Assembly: GCA_044358015.1 (NCBI GenBank)
Contig: JBIKOO010000007.1
Coordinates: 7,428 to 71,427, forward strand
DNA from: Casp-actino8 sp044358015
GTDB lineage: Bacteria; Actinomycetota; Acidimicrobiia; Acidimicrobiales; Ilumatobacteraceae
Reading direction: 5' to 3'
Length of the DNA stretch: 64,000 nt
In this document: one piece after another, positions 42,191 through 52,459 of the stretch
Layout: each line of letters opens with the position of its first letter
Position numbering within the stretch: position 1 is the stretch's first letter
Position numbers and translations under genes: made by a program
The notes under the pieces: model-generated
Told to the model about the DNA's origin: nothing
What the model saw: only the letters and a program-made list of their open reading frames with translations
Database searches by the model: none

Positions 42191-43993
42191 ATGTTGCGTT
42201 TATCCAGCCTGTTCGTCCGCACCCTGCGCGAAAACCCCTCCGATGCCGAGGTTCCGAGCCACCAATTAATGGTTCGAGCTGGCTATATCCGTCGGGCAGC
42301 CCCAGGCGGATACACCTGGCTCCCCCTCGGATGGAACGTGTACCGCAATGTTGAACGCATCGTGCGCGAAGAAATGGACGCCGCCGGTTTCCAAGAGGTC
42401 CACTTTCCGGCCCTGCTCCCCCGTGAGCCTTACGAAGCCACCAATCGCTGGACCGAATACGGCCCCAACCTGTTTCGCCTTCAAGACCGCCGTGGCGTCG
42501 ACTACCTACTGGGCCCGACCCATGAAGAGATGTTCACACTGCTCGTCAAGGATCTCTACAGCAGTTACAAAGATCTGCCACTGAGCATCTATCAGATTCA
42601 GACGAAGTTCCGCGACGAGGCCCGTCCTCGCGCTGGCCTCTTACGTGGCCGCGAATTTGTCATGAAGGACTCATACAGTTTCGATATCGATGACGCGGGC
42701 TTGGCCGCAAGTTACGAAGCCCACCGTGCGGCCTACATCAAGACCTTTGAGAGGCTGAACCTTCCCTTCGTCATCGTCTCGGCAATGTCAGGAGCCATGG
42801 GTGGATCAAAGAGTGAAGAATTTTTGGCTCCGCTCGAAGTTGGTGAAGACACATTCGTGCGCTGCACAACATGTGGTTACGCCGCCAACACCGAAGCAGT
42901 CACCGTGCCGACTCCGGCAGCCATTGATTTCTCAAGTGCGGCACCTTCACAAGTTGTTGATACCCCCGACACACCAACGATCGCCACACTTGTTGATTTG
43001 TTGAATGCTCGCACCGACATCAATGCAGCACTTGGTAAAACCGCCGCATGGACCGCTACCGACACACTCAAAAATGTGATCATCATGTTGCGTCATCCCA
43101 ATGGACGTCGTGAACCGTTAGCGATTGGTTTACCTGGTGATCGCGAAGTTGATATGAAGCGCGTTGAAGCACAAGTTGGCCCTGCTGAACCCGATGCCTT
43201 TACCGAAGCAGATTTCGCCAACTATCCCGCACTCGTGAAGGGATACATCGGACCTGATGTACTCGGCTCAACATCATCGTCGAAGATTCGTTATCTCGTT
43301 GATCCGCGCGTTTCAACTGGAACGAGTTGGGTAACTGGTGCAAACAAGGCCGGCAACCATGTGGTTGGTTTGGTGTGCGGTCGCGACTTCACTCCCGACG
43401 GGACCATTGAAGCCGCCGAAGTTTTGCCTGGCGACACATGCCCGACATGTGCTGCGAATCATGCAACGGGCGTTCTCGAAATGGCACGCGGTATTGAGAT
43501 CGGTCACATTTTCCAATTGGGTCGCAAGTATGCCGAAGCGCTCAACCTCACTGTGCTTGACCAAAATGGCAAACAGGTTGTGGTCACCATGGGCAGCTAC
43601 GGCATTGGTGTTTCGCGTGCTGTTGCCGCAATCGCCGAAGCAACCCTCGACGATATGGGCTTGTGTTGGCCCCGCGAAGTTGCACCAGCCGATATTCACA
43701 TCGTCATCGCAAGCAAAGGTGCGGACGCAATTGCCGAAAAAGCCGAAGAACTTGCCGCTGAACTTGAGAATGCGGGCATCAGAGTTTTGCTTGATGACCG
43801 CACATCAGTCTCACCTGGCGTGAAATTCAAAGATGCCGAACTCATTGGCGTACCCACCATTGTTGTCGTTGGCAAGGGTCTTGCCGACGGTGTCATTGAA
43901 GTTCGCAATCGCGCCAACGGCGAGCGAAGCGATGTTGCAATTGGTGAAGCAGTTGCAACATTGCGCACAATCTGTGGGCGGCCTGGAAACTGA
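42191..43993 (+). CDS. proS: prolyl-tRNA synthetase, bacterial type
   Basis: The product is 600 residues. Motif 2 is IQTKFRDEARPRAGLLRGREFVMKDSYSF near 130-160, and motif 3 is VVTMGSYGIGVSRAVAAIAE near 460. Between them lies the editing (INS) domain of about 170 residues that clears Ala-tRNA. The C-terminal anticodon-binding domain has VLLDDRTSVSPGVKFKDAELIGVP. It charges tRNA-Pro. It is plus strand, divergent from rimP-nusA and 3 bp from manA. Confidence 0.96.
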   Translation: MLRLSSLFVRTLRENPSDAEVPSHQLMVRAGYIRRAAPGGYTWLPLGWNVYRNVERIVREEMDAAGFQEVHFPALLPREPYEATNRWTEYGPNLFRLQDRRGVDYLLGPTHEEMFTLLVKDLYSSYKDLPLSIYQIQTKFRDEARPRAGLLRGREFVMKDSYSFDIDDAGLAASYEAHRAAYIKTFERLNLPFVIVSAMSGAMGGSKSEEFLAPLEVGEDTFVRCTTCGYAANTEAVTVPTPAAIDFSSAAPSQVVDTPDTPTIATLVDLLNARTDINAALGKTAAWTATDTLKNVIIMLRHPNGRREPLAIGLPGDREVDMKRVEAQVGPAEPDAFTEADFANYPALVKGYIGPDVLGSTSSSKIRYLVDPRVSTGTSWVTGANKAGNHVVGLVCGRDFTPDGTIEAAEVLPGDTCPTCAANHATGVLEMARGIEIGHIFQLGRKYAEALNLTVLDQNGKQVVVTMGSYGIGVSRAVAAIAEATLDDMGLCWPREVAPADIHIVIASKGADAIAEKAEELAAELENAGIRVLLDDRTSVSPGVKFKDAELIGVPTIVVVGKGLADGVIEVRNRANGERSDVAIGEAVATLRTICGRPGN

Positions 43994-43995
43994 TC

Positions 43996-45135
43996 ATGAA
44001 GTTGGTGCGTGGTGTCGTGCAGCACTATTCGTGGGGTCACCAAACATCGATCCCGCGTTTGCTTGACATTGAACCCGATGGTCGCCCCTGGGCCGAGTTG
44101 TGGTTCGGAACTCATTTAGGTGGAGCATCAAAAGTACTCAGCGTTGATGATGCAACTGCTGCAGCATTGCGTCGAAGTGCAACTGACGACACTGGCGGAC
44201 AATCAGTCCCGTTGCTGTCCATTGCAGGCGAATTGCCATTCTTATTGAAAGTTTTGGCTGCAGCCGAACCATTGTCATTACAAAGCCACCCATCTACTGA
44301 ACAAGCCAAGGCTGGATACGCTCGCGAGAATCGCCTCAACATTCCAGTCGGAAACTCACGACGTATTTATCGCGATCCATTCGCTAAGCCCGAATTGATT
44401 TGTGCGCTTGGACCATTTGAAGCGTTGTGCGGATTCCGCGAACCCGTGGCAACTGTTGAACTGTTGCACTCAATCGGTGGCGGCGCATCAATCATCGCTC
44501 GCCTACTTGCCGACCACGACCTTGACCACGCCATACGTTACTTGTTTGGCGGTGGTCAAGAAATACAAGTTCTTATCAAAGATGTAATTGAGGCTTGTCA
44601 AAATCATGAGTCACCGAGTGCCCAGTGGGTAACGCGACTCGCTGTTGCGTATCCCGATGATCCCGCAGTTGTTGCATCTTTGCTTTTGAACTATGTGACA
44701 TTGCAAGCCGGCGAAGCGCTCTATCTTGATCCTGGCAACTTGCACGCCTATCTGAGCGGCACTGGCATCGAAGTAATGGGGTCAAGCGACAATGTGGTCC
44801 GGTGCGGCTTAACGAATAAACACGTTGATGTCAACGAACTGCTTGCGACTGTCGTGCCTCAGCCGTTACCCGACCCCATCGTGCGCGCTACTCCAGTTTC
44901 GAAAACCGAAGCTGGTCGCTTATGGAAGTACGAAACCCCAGATGCGCCATTTACATTGTGGGTGCATCAAATTGATGGCACCGAAACGCTGCGTGCTCGC
45001 ACCCGCGAGCTCACGTTGTGTGGAGTTGGGGCAACCAATCTGTTGCACCGTGGCGAAGTGTGTTATCTCGCACCAGGCGAGGAAATAACACTCAGTGGCA
45101 AAGCAACACTTTTCCGAGTTACCGAAAACAACTAA
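43996..45135 (+). CDS. manA: mannose-6-phosphate isomerase, class I
   Basis: The product is 379 residues. Zinc-site residues are in LPFLLKVLAAAEPLSLQSHPS (Gln, His near 95), AKPELICAL (Glu) and YLDPGNLHAYLSGTGIEVM (His near 255, with the active-site region following). It interconverts fructose-6-P and mannose-6-P for GDP-mannose and glycan synthesis. It is co-transcribed with proS (3-bp gap) and converges on ispG. Confidence 0.92.
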   Translation: MKLVRGVVQHYSWGHQTSIPRLLDIEPDGRPWAELWFGTHLGGASKVLSVDDATAAALRRSATDDTGGQSVPLLSIAGELPFLLKVLAAAEPLSLQSHPSTEQAKAGYARENRLNIPVGNSRRIYRDPFAKPELICALGPFEALCGFREPVATVELLHSIGGGASIIARLLADHDLDHAIRYLFGGGQEIQVLIKDVIEACQNHESPSAQWVTRLAVAYPDDPAVVASLLLNYVTLQAGEALYLDPGNLHAYLSGTGIEVMGSSDNVVRCGLTNKHVDVNELLATVVPQPLPDPIVRATPVSKTEAGRLWKYETPDAPFTLWVHQIDGTETLRARTRELTLCGVGATNLLHRGEVCYLAPGEEITLSGKATLFRVTENN

Positions 45136-45161
45136 CTCATTCAACGACCGACCGTTAACTA

Positions 45162-46391
45162 CTAGCTCTTTTTGCGAATCTCCACGATGCGCTCTTGAGC
45201 ATTATTGGCATCATCGCCTTTAGCGTCCAGCAACATTGATCGATCTTTTGCTGCTTCACGTTCGGCTTTCTCTGTGTCGACTCGTGCGATCGCTGCTTCT
45301 GCACCATGTTCGTGGATGTACTCAGCCCATTCAACGAGTGCTTCGACCATTTCACTTTCGGGCACGACTGCCACGTTGCGACCCTTCACAAATAAGTGAC
45401 CGCGCTTGTTGCCAGCAGCAATACCGAGGTCGGCTTCGCGAGCCTCTCCTGGTCCATTCACCACGCAACCCATCACCGCAACTTGTAAAGGAATCTTGCG
45501 ATCGCCGAAAGCTTTCATTGCGCGATTAGCAACATCGATCACGTCAATTTCGGCACGACCGCAACTGGGGCAGGCAATGAGATCAACATTCTTTCGTTCG
45601 CGGAGTCCGAGGGCTTCAAGTAATTGCCGTCCGGCACGAGCTTCTTCAACCGGATCAGCGGTGAGGCTGTAACGAATCGTGTCACCGATTCCTTCAAGCA
45701 AGAGTGCTGCAATTCCGGCTGTGGCCTTCAGCAAACCATTCGGCAACGGACCCGCTTCAGTCACGCCCAAGTGCAACGGATGATCAGTGACTTCGCTGAG
45801 TTGGCGATACGCCTCAACCATGAGCGGAACATTCGATGCCTTCACGCTGATCTTGATCTGATCAAAACCAACTTCATCAAAATAGGCAATCTCGCGCATT
45901 GCTGATTCAACCATTGCTTCTGGTGTGACCTTGCCGCCGTACTTGTCGTACAACTCGGGATCAAGTGAACCACCGTTAACTCCGATGCGAATCGGAATAC
46001 CACGATCTTTGGCTTCACTTGCGACGGCCTTGATGTGTTCGGGTCGGCGAATGTTGCCAGGGTTCAAACGCAAACCATGAACGCCAGCTTCCATCGCGGC
46101 GAGTGCCATCTTGTACTGATGGTGAATGTCGGCGATGATCGGCACCGGCGAACGAGGCACAATTTGGGCAAGACCTTCAGCAGCTTCGATTTCGTTACAG
46201 GTGCAACGCACGATGTCGCAACCGGCAGCAGCGAGGGCGTAAATCTGTTGCAGAGTGCCTTCAACATCAGCGGTCTTGGTGATGGTCATTGACTGCACCG
46301 TGATTGGTGCTCCCCCACCAACGGGAACTTTGCCCACCATGATTTGACGAGTGGGGCGACGATTCGTGAGCGAGCCAGCAGAGGATGACAT
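45162..46391 (-). CDS. ispG: 4-hydroxy-3-methylbut-2-enyl diphosphate synthase
   Basis: The product is 409 residues. The TIM barrel opens TRQIMVGKVPVGGGAPITVQSMT. The [4Fe-4S] cysteines are in LIACPSCGRAEID near 270 and VMGCVVNGPGEA near 305. It catalyses the penultimate MEP-pathway step. It lies 20 bp after the rip protease gene; dxr is two genes upstream, so two MEP steps share the operon. Confidence 0.96.
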   Translation of the reverse strand: MSSSAGSLTNRRPTRQIMVGKVPVGGGAPITVQSMTITKTADVEGTLQQIYALAAAGCDIVRCTCNEIEAAEGLAQIVPRSPVPIIADIHHQYKMALAAMEAGVHGLRLNPGNIRRPEHIKAVASEAKDRGIPIRIGVNGGSLDPELYDKYGGKVTPEAMVESAMREIAYFDEVGFDQIKISVKASNVPLMVEAYRQLSEVTDHPLHLGVTEAGPLPNGLLKATAGIAALLLEGIGDTIRYSLTADPVEEARAGRQLLEALGLRERKNVDLIACPSCGRAEIDVIDVANRAMKAFGDRKIPLQVAVMGCVVNGPGEAREADLGIAAGNKRGHLFVKGRNVAVVPESEMVEALVEWAEYIHEHGAEAAIARVDTEKAEREAAKDRSMLLDAKGDDANNAQERIVEIRKKS

Positions 46392-46411
46392 TGCTTACAT
46401 TCTGTCAGTGT

Positions 46412-47677
46412 TTAGAACGGACGTGTGATATCGAGATATAAACCTGTGAAAGTCAAAAACAGCAAAGCGGTCAAAACCACGACCGTCAAAGGCCACATTT
46501 TTTCAACATCGGCTCGATAGACCCGATTCTTGCGACTACGAATTCGCTCATATGTTGCAATAGCGGCGTGACCGCCGTCAAAGGGTAACAACGGCAATAG
46601 GTTAAAGAGACCAACGAAAACGTTGATTGAAGCCAGCACTTCAAGGACCCCATACAAACCATCACGGTTGCCAATATCGCCCGCAACCTTGGTGATCCCG
46701 ACAACTGTTGTCGGACGCTTCATGGGGTCAGCATTTTCATCAGTCAACTGAGTCCACTGATTCGCTGGATTGACGATCGTTCCAATGCCCGAGATCGTGC
46801 TGCCCATGCCATTCCATAAGTCGCTCGCGACATGACTCGATGCCGACACAAGACCCAACTGGTCGCGACCATAACTATCGGTACCGACTCCTAGGTAGCC
46901 AATACCCGGGGTCTCATCAGTTGGGTGCGGATCTAACACGACATTGACGGTCTTCATTGAACCATCATCACCAGGACCCTTTTCTGCGAAAACAACCGTG
47001 ATCTCGTCACCGGCTTGCGATGAACGCACCACCGTCCGCAAATCGTCCGACGACGCCAACTCAGTGCCATTGACCGACATGATTTCATCGCCGATTCCGA
47101 TACCGGCAGCGGCTGCTGGAGAATCTTCAGTGATCGCATAAACCTGCACGACACCCGTGTCTTGATAGCGACCACCCGTGGTGTAGACGAACATCATGAT
47201 GACGACCGCGATAATGAGGTGCATCAATGAACCCGCAGTGATCACTAACAATCGCCAACGATAGGGCTTGGCAGAATACGCGACCGCTTCATCGCCAGCC
47301 TCAACAGGATCAAGATTGTTCATGCCGACGATACGTACGAATGCACCAAGCGGTAAGGCACGAACTCCATACTCAACGCCATTGCGATGCATACTCCACA
47401 GCTTCGGACCAAAGCCCATGAAGAATTGCGTGCGCTTCATTCCGGCCCAACCTGCAGTAACAAAGTGGCCAACTTCGTGCAAGAAAACCGAAATCAAAAG
47501 TCCGGCGACAAGCACCAAACTCCAAATGTTGCTCATGCCTAGCCAGATCAACAATGCAACGATGGCAATACCCGACAAGATCGCGACGGACTGACGTGGT
47601 TCTTTGGGGTCGGCTCCAGGCTCGTCGACGGCTCCACCAGCCATCATTTCGTCTCGCAAAGATCGATACACGCTCAT
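46412..47677 (-). CDS. rseP: site-2 metalloprotease (RseP/Rip1-like)
   Basis: The product is 421 residues. The membrane protease core has ISVFLHEVGHFVTAGWAGMKRTQFFMGFGPKLW (HExxH near 66). A PDZ domain spans about 180-270 (AGIGIGDEIMSVNGTELASSDDLRTVVRSS). The second catalytic motif is LLPLLPFDGGHAAI near 355. It cleaves membrane-bound anti-sigma factors or signal proteins. Its start overlaps the dxr stop by 4 bp. Confidence 0.93.
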   Translation of the reverse strand: MSVYRSLRDEMMAGGAVDEPGADPKEPRQSVAILSGIAIVALLIWLGMSNIWSLVLVAGLLISVFLHEVGHFVTAGWAGMKRTQFFMGFGPKLWSMHRNGVEYGVRALPLGAFVRIVGMNNLDPVEAGDEAVAYSAKPYRWRLLVITAGSLMHLIIAVVIMMFVYTTGGRYQDTGVVQVYAITEDSPAAAAGIGIGDEIMSVNGTELASSDDLRTVVRSSQAGDEITVVFAEKGPGDDGSMKTVNVVLDPHPTDETPGIGYLGVGTDSYGRDQLGLVSASSHVASDLWNGMGSTISGIGTIVNPANQWTQLTDENADPMKRPTTVVGITKVAGDIGNRDGLYGVLEVLASINVFVGLFNLLPLLPFDGGHAAIATYERIRSRKNRVYRADVEKMWPLTVVVLTALLFLTFTGLYLDITRPF

Positions 47678-48846
47678 TGGGATAGCACCTTATGCGCTAC
47701 TTCCCGCCCTGTGCGGTCGGCCTCAATAATGTCTTCGCTTGACAATGTGCCACTCGTCGCTACGTGACTTTGCAGCGAAGATTCAACAACGGCAGCAATA
47801 TCAGGCCATTTCAATGTCCCCGCCAAAAAGGCCTCGACAGCGACTTCATTCGCAGCTGACAAAAAGGCCGGCGCAGTGCCACCGGTGCGCCCTGCTTGAT
47901 ACGCCAATGACAAACAACGGAATGTCGAAGTATCCGGCGCGCTGAAATCAAGATGAGTCAAAGTCGACCAATCGATCCGACCAAATGGTGTTCCGATTCG
48001 GTTGGGGTGCGCGAGTGCGTAACCAATGGGTAAACGCATATCGGGCATGCTCAACTGCGCCATGGTGCAACCATCGGTGAATTCGACCATTGAATGAATC
48101 ACCGATTGCGGATGCACGACAACTTCAATCTGGTCGTAACTCACACCAAACAATTCATGAGCTTCAATGACTTCAAGTCCCTTGTTCATCAATGTCGATG
48201 AATCAATGGTGATCTTGGGACCCATACTCCACGTGGGATGTGCCAATGCTTGTTCAACGGTGACTTCAGCTAGGTCGCTTAACGTGTGACCTCTAAATGG
48301 ACCACCGCTGGCTGTTAAAACAATGCGCGAAACTTCAACACCTGGCCGAACCGTTGAACGCAAACATTGATGTACTGCGCAATGTTCGCTATCAACAGGA
48401 ACGATCTCGGCACCGGGCACTGAGCGCAACGGCTGAACAACTGGCCCAGCCGCAATCAATGATTCTTTATTCGCTAATGCGAGACGCCTACCTTGACGCA
48501 ATGTTTCAAGGGTGACAGGCAGACCGGCGAATCCCACGACGGCATTAATCACGACATCGGCACCGTCCACAAGATCGGCCATGTCGCGCACGACCCTGAT
48601 ACCAGGAAGCGCTTCGCGCACTTCTGAATGACGCGTCTCATCAGCAACCGCAACGACAACTGGTTGAAATTCGCGCGCTTGAGAAATAAGCACATCAATG
48701 TTTGAACCAAGACCTAGTCCATGTACGACGTATTCGACATCGGACCGACCTTGCGAGTAACGCGCATTTTCAGCGCGAATCACATCAAGAGTTTGGGTAC
48801 CTATTGAACCCGAACTACCAGCTATTGAAATGCGAACGGTACTCAC
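47674..48846 (-). CDS. dxr: 1-deoxy-D-xylulose 5-phosphate reductoisomerase
   Basis: The product is 390 residues. The NADPH site is ISIAGSSGSIGTQTLDVIRA. The metal/substrate segment is IVPVDSEHCAVHQCL near 150, followed by VLTASGGPFRG and ITIDSSTLMNKGLEVIEAHELF. It is the committed MEP-pathway step to isoprenoids. Confidence 0.97.
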   Translation of the reverse strand: MSTVRISIAGSSGSIGTQTLDVIRAENARYSQGRSDVEYVVHGLGLGSNIDVLISQAREFQPVVVAVADETRHSEVREALPGIRVVRDMADLVDGADVVINAVVGFAGLPVTLETLRQGRRLALANKESLIAAGPVVQPLRSVPGAEIVPVDSEHCAVHQCLRSTVRPGVEVSRIVLTASGGPFRGHTLSDLAEVTVEQALAHPTWSMGPKITIDSSTLMNKGLEVIEAHELFGVSYDQIEVVVHPQSVIHSMVEFTDGCTMAQLSMPDMRLPIGYALAHPNRIGTPFGRIDWSTLTHLDFSAPDTSTFRCLSLAYQAGRTGGTAPAFLSAANEVAVEAFLAGTLKWPDIAAVVESSLQSHVATSGTLSSEDIIEADRTGREVAHKVLSQ

Positions 48847-48854
48847 CGTTCACA

Positions 48855-50339
48855 TCACGAGGCGTAAGGCTGAAGCACCATCAACAAGTAATAAGCAGCC
48901 GGGAGGACGAACAAGAAGCCGTCGAAACGATCAAGGACTCCGCCGTGGCCACGAATGACCGTGCCAAAGTCTTTGATGTCCAGGTTGCGCTTGAACATGC
49001 TCTCGACCAAGTCGCCAAGCGGTGCGAGTACTGCGACCACAATGGCCAACATCAAAACTTCACCGACATTGTTCCACGTGTCGCTCTGCAAACTGACAAC
49101 CCACATCGCGATCAATGTTGCGAGTGTTCCGCCCATCAATCCTTCAACAGTTTTGTTGGGGCTGATCCAGGCACGAAGCGGCTTCTTGCCAGCGGCTGAA
49201 CCAACGAACAAGGCACCAACGTCATTGGCTATAACGCCAACGGCAACGATGAATAAGGTGTCGGTACCGACATTGGCAAGACCGGGCACATTTGAAACGC
49301 CAGCCAACAGAGCGGCGAATGAACCCATCATTCCGATCCACAACATGCCGAGCGAGGTGATGGCCATATTGGGCATCGGACTCGCCTGAATGTTTGTTGC
49401 GCCGACGAATGAAACTGCGGCTGCCATCAACGCCAACGTGAACACCAAAGGCAATGCGCCGTCGCCAACCCAATAGGCAGCAAGCGGTGCACAAATGGAT
49501 GCGGTGATGCCAACGATTGATGCGGGCCGATAACCCTTGTCAGAAACTTTTTCAAAGAATTCGACCGCAGCAAGACCACAAACCAAAACCACAATTGCCA
49601 AAACAGCGACCGGCTTCCACAACAGTGCAGCAATAAATGCGGCGAGCATCAATAAGCCGACGGCAATTGCTGTTGGCATATCGCGTCCAGCAACGCCGGG
49701 GCGCGCCGGAATGCTTCGTTGACCACGTTCGCTCGGTCGGGCATCAGGACGCGGGCGTGGTCCCCGTTCAGACGTTGGCCGCGGGCGACTGCCCGTTACC
49801 GGACGACCCTGCGTGTCATCGGTACCAATCGAAATACGATTGGTACGACTAGTACCACTGGTGTCTGAAGCGTCGTCACGACGAACATTCGGAATCGGAC
49901 GAGTTGATGTACCGGTCGAGTCATCGCGACGCGTTCCGCCAGTCGCTTCGCCGAGGCGAACGCGCGGACGACCACTGCTTGAGTCATCACTCGGTCGCTC
50001 GGTTGCACCGGACGGGCGATCGGGAATCGGACGAGGAGCAGAACCTGAGTACGAACCCCACACGTCAACCTCGCCTGACTCTTCACGGTCCAGTTCGCGT
50101 GACGGGTCGCGCGGAATCGGACGCGAGACCGAACCTGATGGATCATCACCGAAAAGTCGCGGCAATTCTCCCGTGGGCTTTTCTGTCCAATGCGGAAGTG
50201 ATCCGGTGTCGCTGTCACCAAAACTCAACGGAGCCGGCTCATCGTCACCTTCATCGTCGGAGAATCGGAGTTCACCGAAGTCTTCGAATTCGTCGTCCTG
50301 GCCTGAGCCAGCACCCCTGCGCCACATGTCATCGCTCAT
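48855..50339 (-). CDS. cdsA: phosphatidate cytidylyltransferase with long basic/disordered N-terminus
   Basis: The product is 494 residues. The first about 225 are low-complexity, rich in Ser, Arg, Pro and Asp (repeated SGS-RPIP elements such as GSVSRPIPRDPSRE). The rest is a polytopic membrane domain with about eight segments and the CDP-diacylglycerol synthase signature GDLVESMFKRNLDIKDFG, then GHGGVLDRFDGFLF near 455-480. It makes CDP-diacylglycerol for phospholipids. The cytoplasmic N-terminal extension may be a regulatory or interaction region. Confidence 0.93.
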   Translation of the reverse strand: MSDDMWRRGAGSGQDDEFEDFGELRFSDDEGDDEPAPLSFGDSDTGSLPHWTEKPTGELPRLFGDDPSGSVSRPIPRDPSRELDREESGEVDVWGSYSGSAPRPIPDRPSGATERPSDDSSSGRPRVRLGEATGGTRRDDSTGTSTRPIPNVRRDDASDTSGTSRTNRISIGTDDTQGRPVTGSRPRPTSERGPRPRPDARPSERGQRSIPARPGVAGRDMPTAIAVGLLMLAAFIAALLWKPVAVLAIVVLVCGLAAVEFFEKVSDKGYRPASIVGITASICAPLAAYWVGDGALPLVFTLALMAAAVSFVGATNIQASPMPNMAITSLGMLWIGMMGSFAALLAGVSNVPGLANVGTDTLFIVAVGVIANDVGALFVGSAAGKKPLRAWISPNKTVEGLMGGTLATLIAMWVVSLQSDTWNNVGEVLMLAIVVAVLAPLGDLVESMFKRNLDIKDFGTVIRGHGGVLDRFDGFLFVLPAAYYLLMVLQPYAS

Positions 50340-50351
50340 GGTCCCGTCCTA

Positions 50352-50909
50352 TCAGACTTCCAGAAGTTCTTGTTCTTTACGTTGCACGGCCTTGTCAATG
50401 TGTTCAACATGGTCGTGCGTGATCTTGTCTAGTTCTTTTTCCGCCCGCTCAAGTTCATCTGCGGACACTTCTCCGGCTTTTTCAGCCGTTTCTAATTGTT
50501 TACGAGCATCTCGTCGCACATTTCTCACGGCAACTCGACCATCTTCAGCCATATTCTTCACGAGTTTCACGTAGTCGCGGCGTCGCTCTTCGGTGAGCAT
50601 CGGGAAATTGAGACGAATAATGACACCATCGTTTGACGGGGACATACCCAAGTCGCTGTCACGAATGGCTTTTTCAATGGCATTCAATGAGCCACGGTCG
50701 TGAGGTTTAATCACCAGCGTGCGAGCCTCGGGGACTTGAAAACCAGCCAATTGTTGCAACGGTACATCGGCCCCGTAGTAACTGACAATGAGCTTTTCAA
50801 CGAGAGCCGGCGTCGCTCGACCCGTGCGAATCGTGGTGAACGATGTTTGGGCGTGCTCGACGGCTTTATCCATCTTGTCGATGGCCTCGAGAAGGATGTC
50901 GTCAGTCAC
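50352..50909 (-). CDS. frr: ribosome recycling factor
   Basis: The product is 185 residues, the standard length. Features are MDKAVEHAQTSFTTIRTGRATPALVEKL near the start and LTEERRRDYVKLVKNMAEDGRVAVRNVRRDA near 115-145. With EF-G it splits post-termination ribosomes. Its ATG overlaps the pyrH stop (ATGA). Confidence 0.97.
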   Translation of the reverse strand: MTDDILLEAIDKMDKAVEHAQTSFTTIRTGRATPALVEKLIVSYYGADVPLQQLAGFQVPEARTLVIKPHDRGSLNAIEKAIRDSDLGMSPSNDGVIIRLNFPMLTEERRRDYVKLVKNMAEDGRVAVRNVRRDARKQLETAEKAGEVSADELERAEKELDKITHDHVEHIDKAVQRKEQELLEV

Positions 50910-51661
50910 CCGACCAGCGTACCTATGGCGTGGCCCTCAAGAACGGATCTGATGTTCCCAGGGGTGCTGACATCGAAAACCACGATCGGAATTTTGTTAT
51001 CGCGGCAGAAGGCGATTGCCGTGGCGTCCATGACCCGGAGCTCTTTTTCGATGACTTCCTTATGCGAAATACGATCATACCGAGTCGCCATGGGGTCAAG
51101 TTTGGGATCCGCGGTGTACACCCCATCAACTCCCGAGTGGGTGCCCTTCAAGATGGCCTGAGCATCGATTTCCGCGGCCCGCAGGGCAGCGGCAGTATCG
51201 GTCGTAAAGAACGGATTTCCCGTTCCACCAGCAAAAATAACGACGCGACCCTTTTCCATATGGCGCTCAGCCCGACGGCGAATGTACGGCTCGGCGACCT
51301 TAGGCATTTCAATAGCAGTCATGACTCGGCTTTGTTGACCGACTCGTTCGAGCGCATCTTGCAATGCCAAACCGTTCATCACGGTGGCAATCATGCCCAT
51401 GAAGTCGGCCTGAGCTTGGTCCATGCCCTGCCCGGCACCTTTTAGGCCACGCCAGAAGTTGCCACCGCCAACGACGACCGCGACATCAATCTTGAGATTG
51501 TCGCGGACGTCTTTGATCTCGGTTGCAACCTGATGCAAAACCCCATTATCAAGTCCAAAACCAGTCGGTTCGGCCAAGGCCTCTCCCGACAGTTTCAGCA
51601 CGACCCGCTTCCATGCGGGACGGTCGGCCTGACGGGATGAACCAGCGTCAGTTCCGGCCAT
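50906..51661 (-). CDS. pyrH: UMP kinase
   Basis: The product is about 251 residues from ATG 51661; a TTG two codons earlier is less likely. KRVVLKLSGEALA, VAVVVGGGNFWRGLKG, FAGGTGNPFFTTDTAAALRA and ILKGTHSGVDGVYTADPK are diagnostic of the hexameric bacterial enzyme. It phosphorylates UMP. It lies 6 bp after tsf. Confidence 0.96.
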   Translation of the reverse strand: MAGTDAGSSRQADRPAWKRVVLKLSGEALAEPTGFGLDNGVLHQVATEIKDVRDNLKIDVAVVVGGGNFWRGLKGAGQGMDQAQADFMGMIATVMNGLALQDALERVGQQSRVMTAIEMPKVAEPYIRRRAERHMEKGRVVIFAGGTGNPFFTTDTAAALRAAEIDAQAILKGTHSGVDGVYTADPKLDPMATRYDRISHKEVIEKELRVMDATAIAFCRDNKIPIVVFDVSTPGNIRSVLEGHAIGTLVG

Positions 51662-51667
51662 GATCAA

Positions 51668-52456
51668 TCAGCCGATCTCAACTTGAGCGAAACGAATAAT
51701 CTTCGCGCCGCCCAAAATTTGGGTGACCGACTGCTTGTCATCTTTGGCGTAAGGCTGTTCGACCAAGCACACGTCTTTGTAGAAACCGTTAATGCGGCCC
51801 TCAACGATCTTGGCCAATGAAGCCTCGGGCTTACCTTCGTTGCGACTGATCGCTTCGAGGGTGGCCTTTTCTTTTTCAAGAACGTCGGCCGGAATTTCTT
51901 CACGGTTCAAGTACTTGGGGCGAGCAAACGCAATGTGCACGGCGATGTCGTGAGCAAGTTCAACTGAACCGCCTTCGAGTTCGACGAGAACTGCATTGAC
52001 TCCACGTCCACCTTGGATGTGCTGGTAACTGTCAACAATGTTGCCAGGTGCTGCTTCGATGCGTACGACTTCGCCGAGTTCGATCTTTTCTTTCAGAACG
52101 ATCTTCAGGTCATCAAGGATCGTGGCGCGCTCAGCAACGGCGGCTTCGCTTTTTGCAGCAACAAGTTCGGCCAAAGCTTGCGCTTCACCCTTGAACTGAT
52201 CGCTACCAGCAACGAAGTCAGTTTCTGACTTGAGCTTGACGATTGCACCAACATTGTTGGTGACGACAAGAGCAACAACGCCTTGGTTGTTGTCACGGTC
52301 ATCACGCTTAGCTGAGGCAGCCAAACCCTTTTCGCGCAACCACTGCTTGGCCTCTTCAATGTCACCATTGTTATTTTCGAGAGCCTTCTTGCAATCCATC
52401 ATGCCGGCGCCGGTGGACTGACGCAGACTCTGAACATCTTTAGCTGTAAACGACAT
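51668..52456 (-). CDS. tsf: elongation factor Ts
   Basis: The product is 262 residues. The N-terminal UBA-like region is followed by the core motif LRQSTGAGMMDCKKALEN and GLAASAKRDDR, then VKLKSETDFVAGSDQF. It recycles EF-Tu-GDP. It starts 3 bp after rpsB, the conserved rpsB-tsf pair. Confidence 0.97.
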   Translation of the reverse strand: MSFTAKDVQSLRQSTGAGMMDCKKALENNNGDIEEAKQWLREKGLAASAKRDDRDNNQGVVALVVTNNVGAIVKLKSETDFVAGSDQFKGEAQALAELVAAKSEAAVAERATILDDLKIVLKEKIELGEVVRIEAAPGNIVDSYQHIQGGRGVNAVLVELEGGSVELAHDIAVHIAFARPKYLNREEIPADVLEKEKATLEAISRNEGKPEASLAKIVEGRINGFYKDVCLVEQPYAKDDKQSVTQILGGAKIIRFAQVEIG

Positions 52457-52459
52457 TTC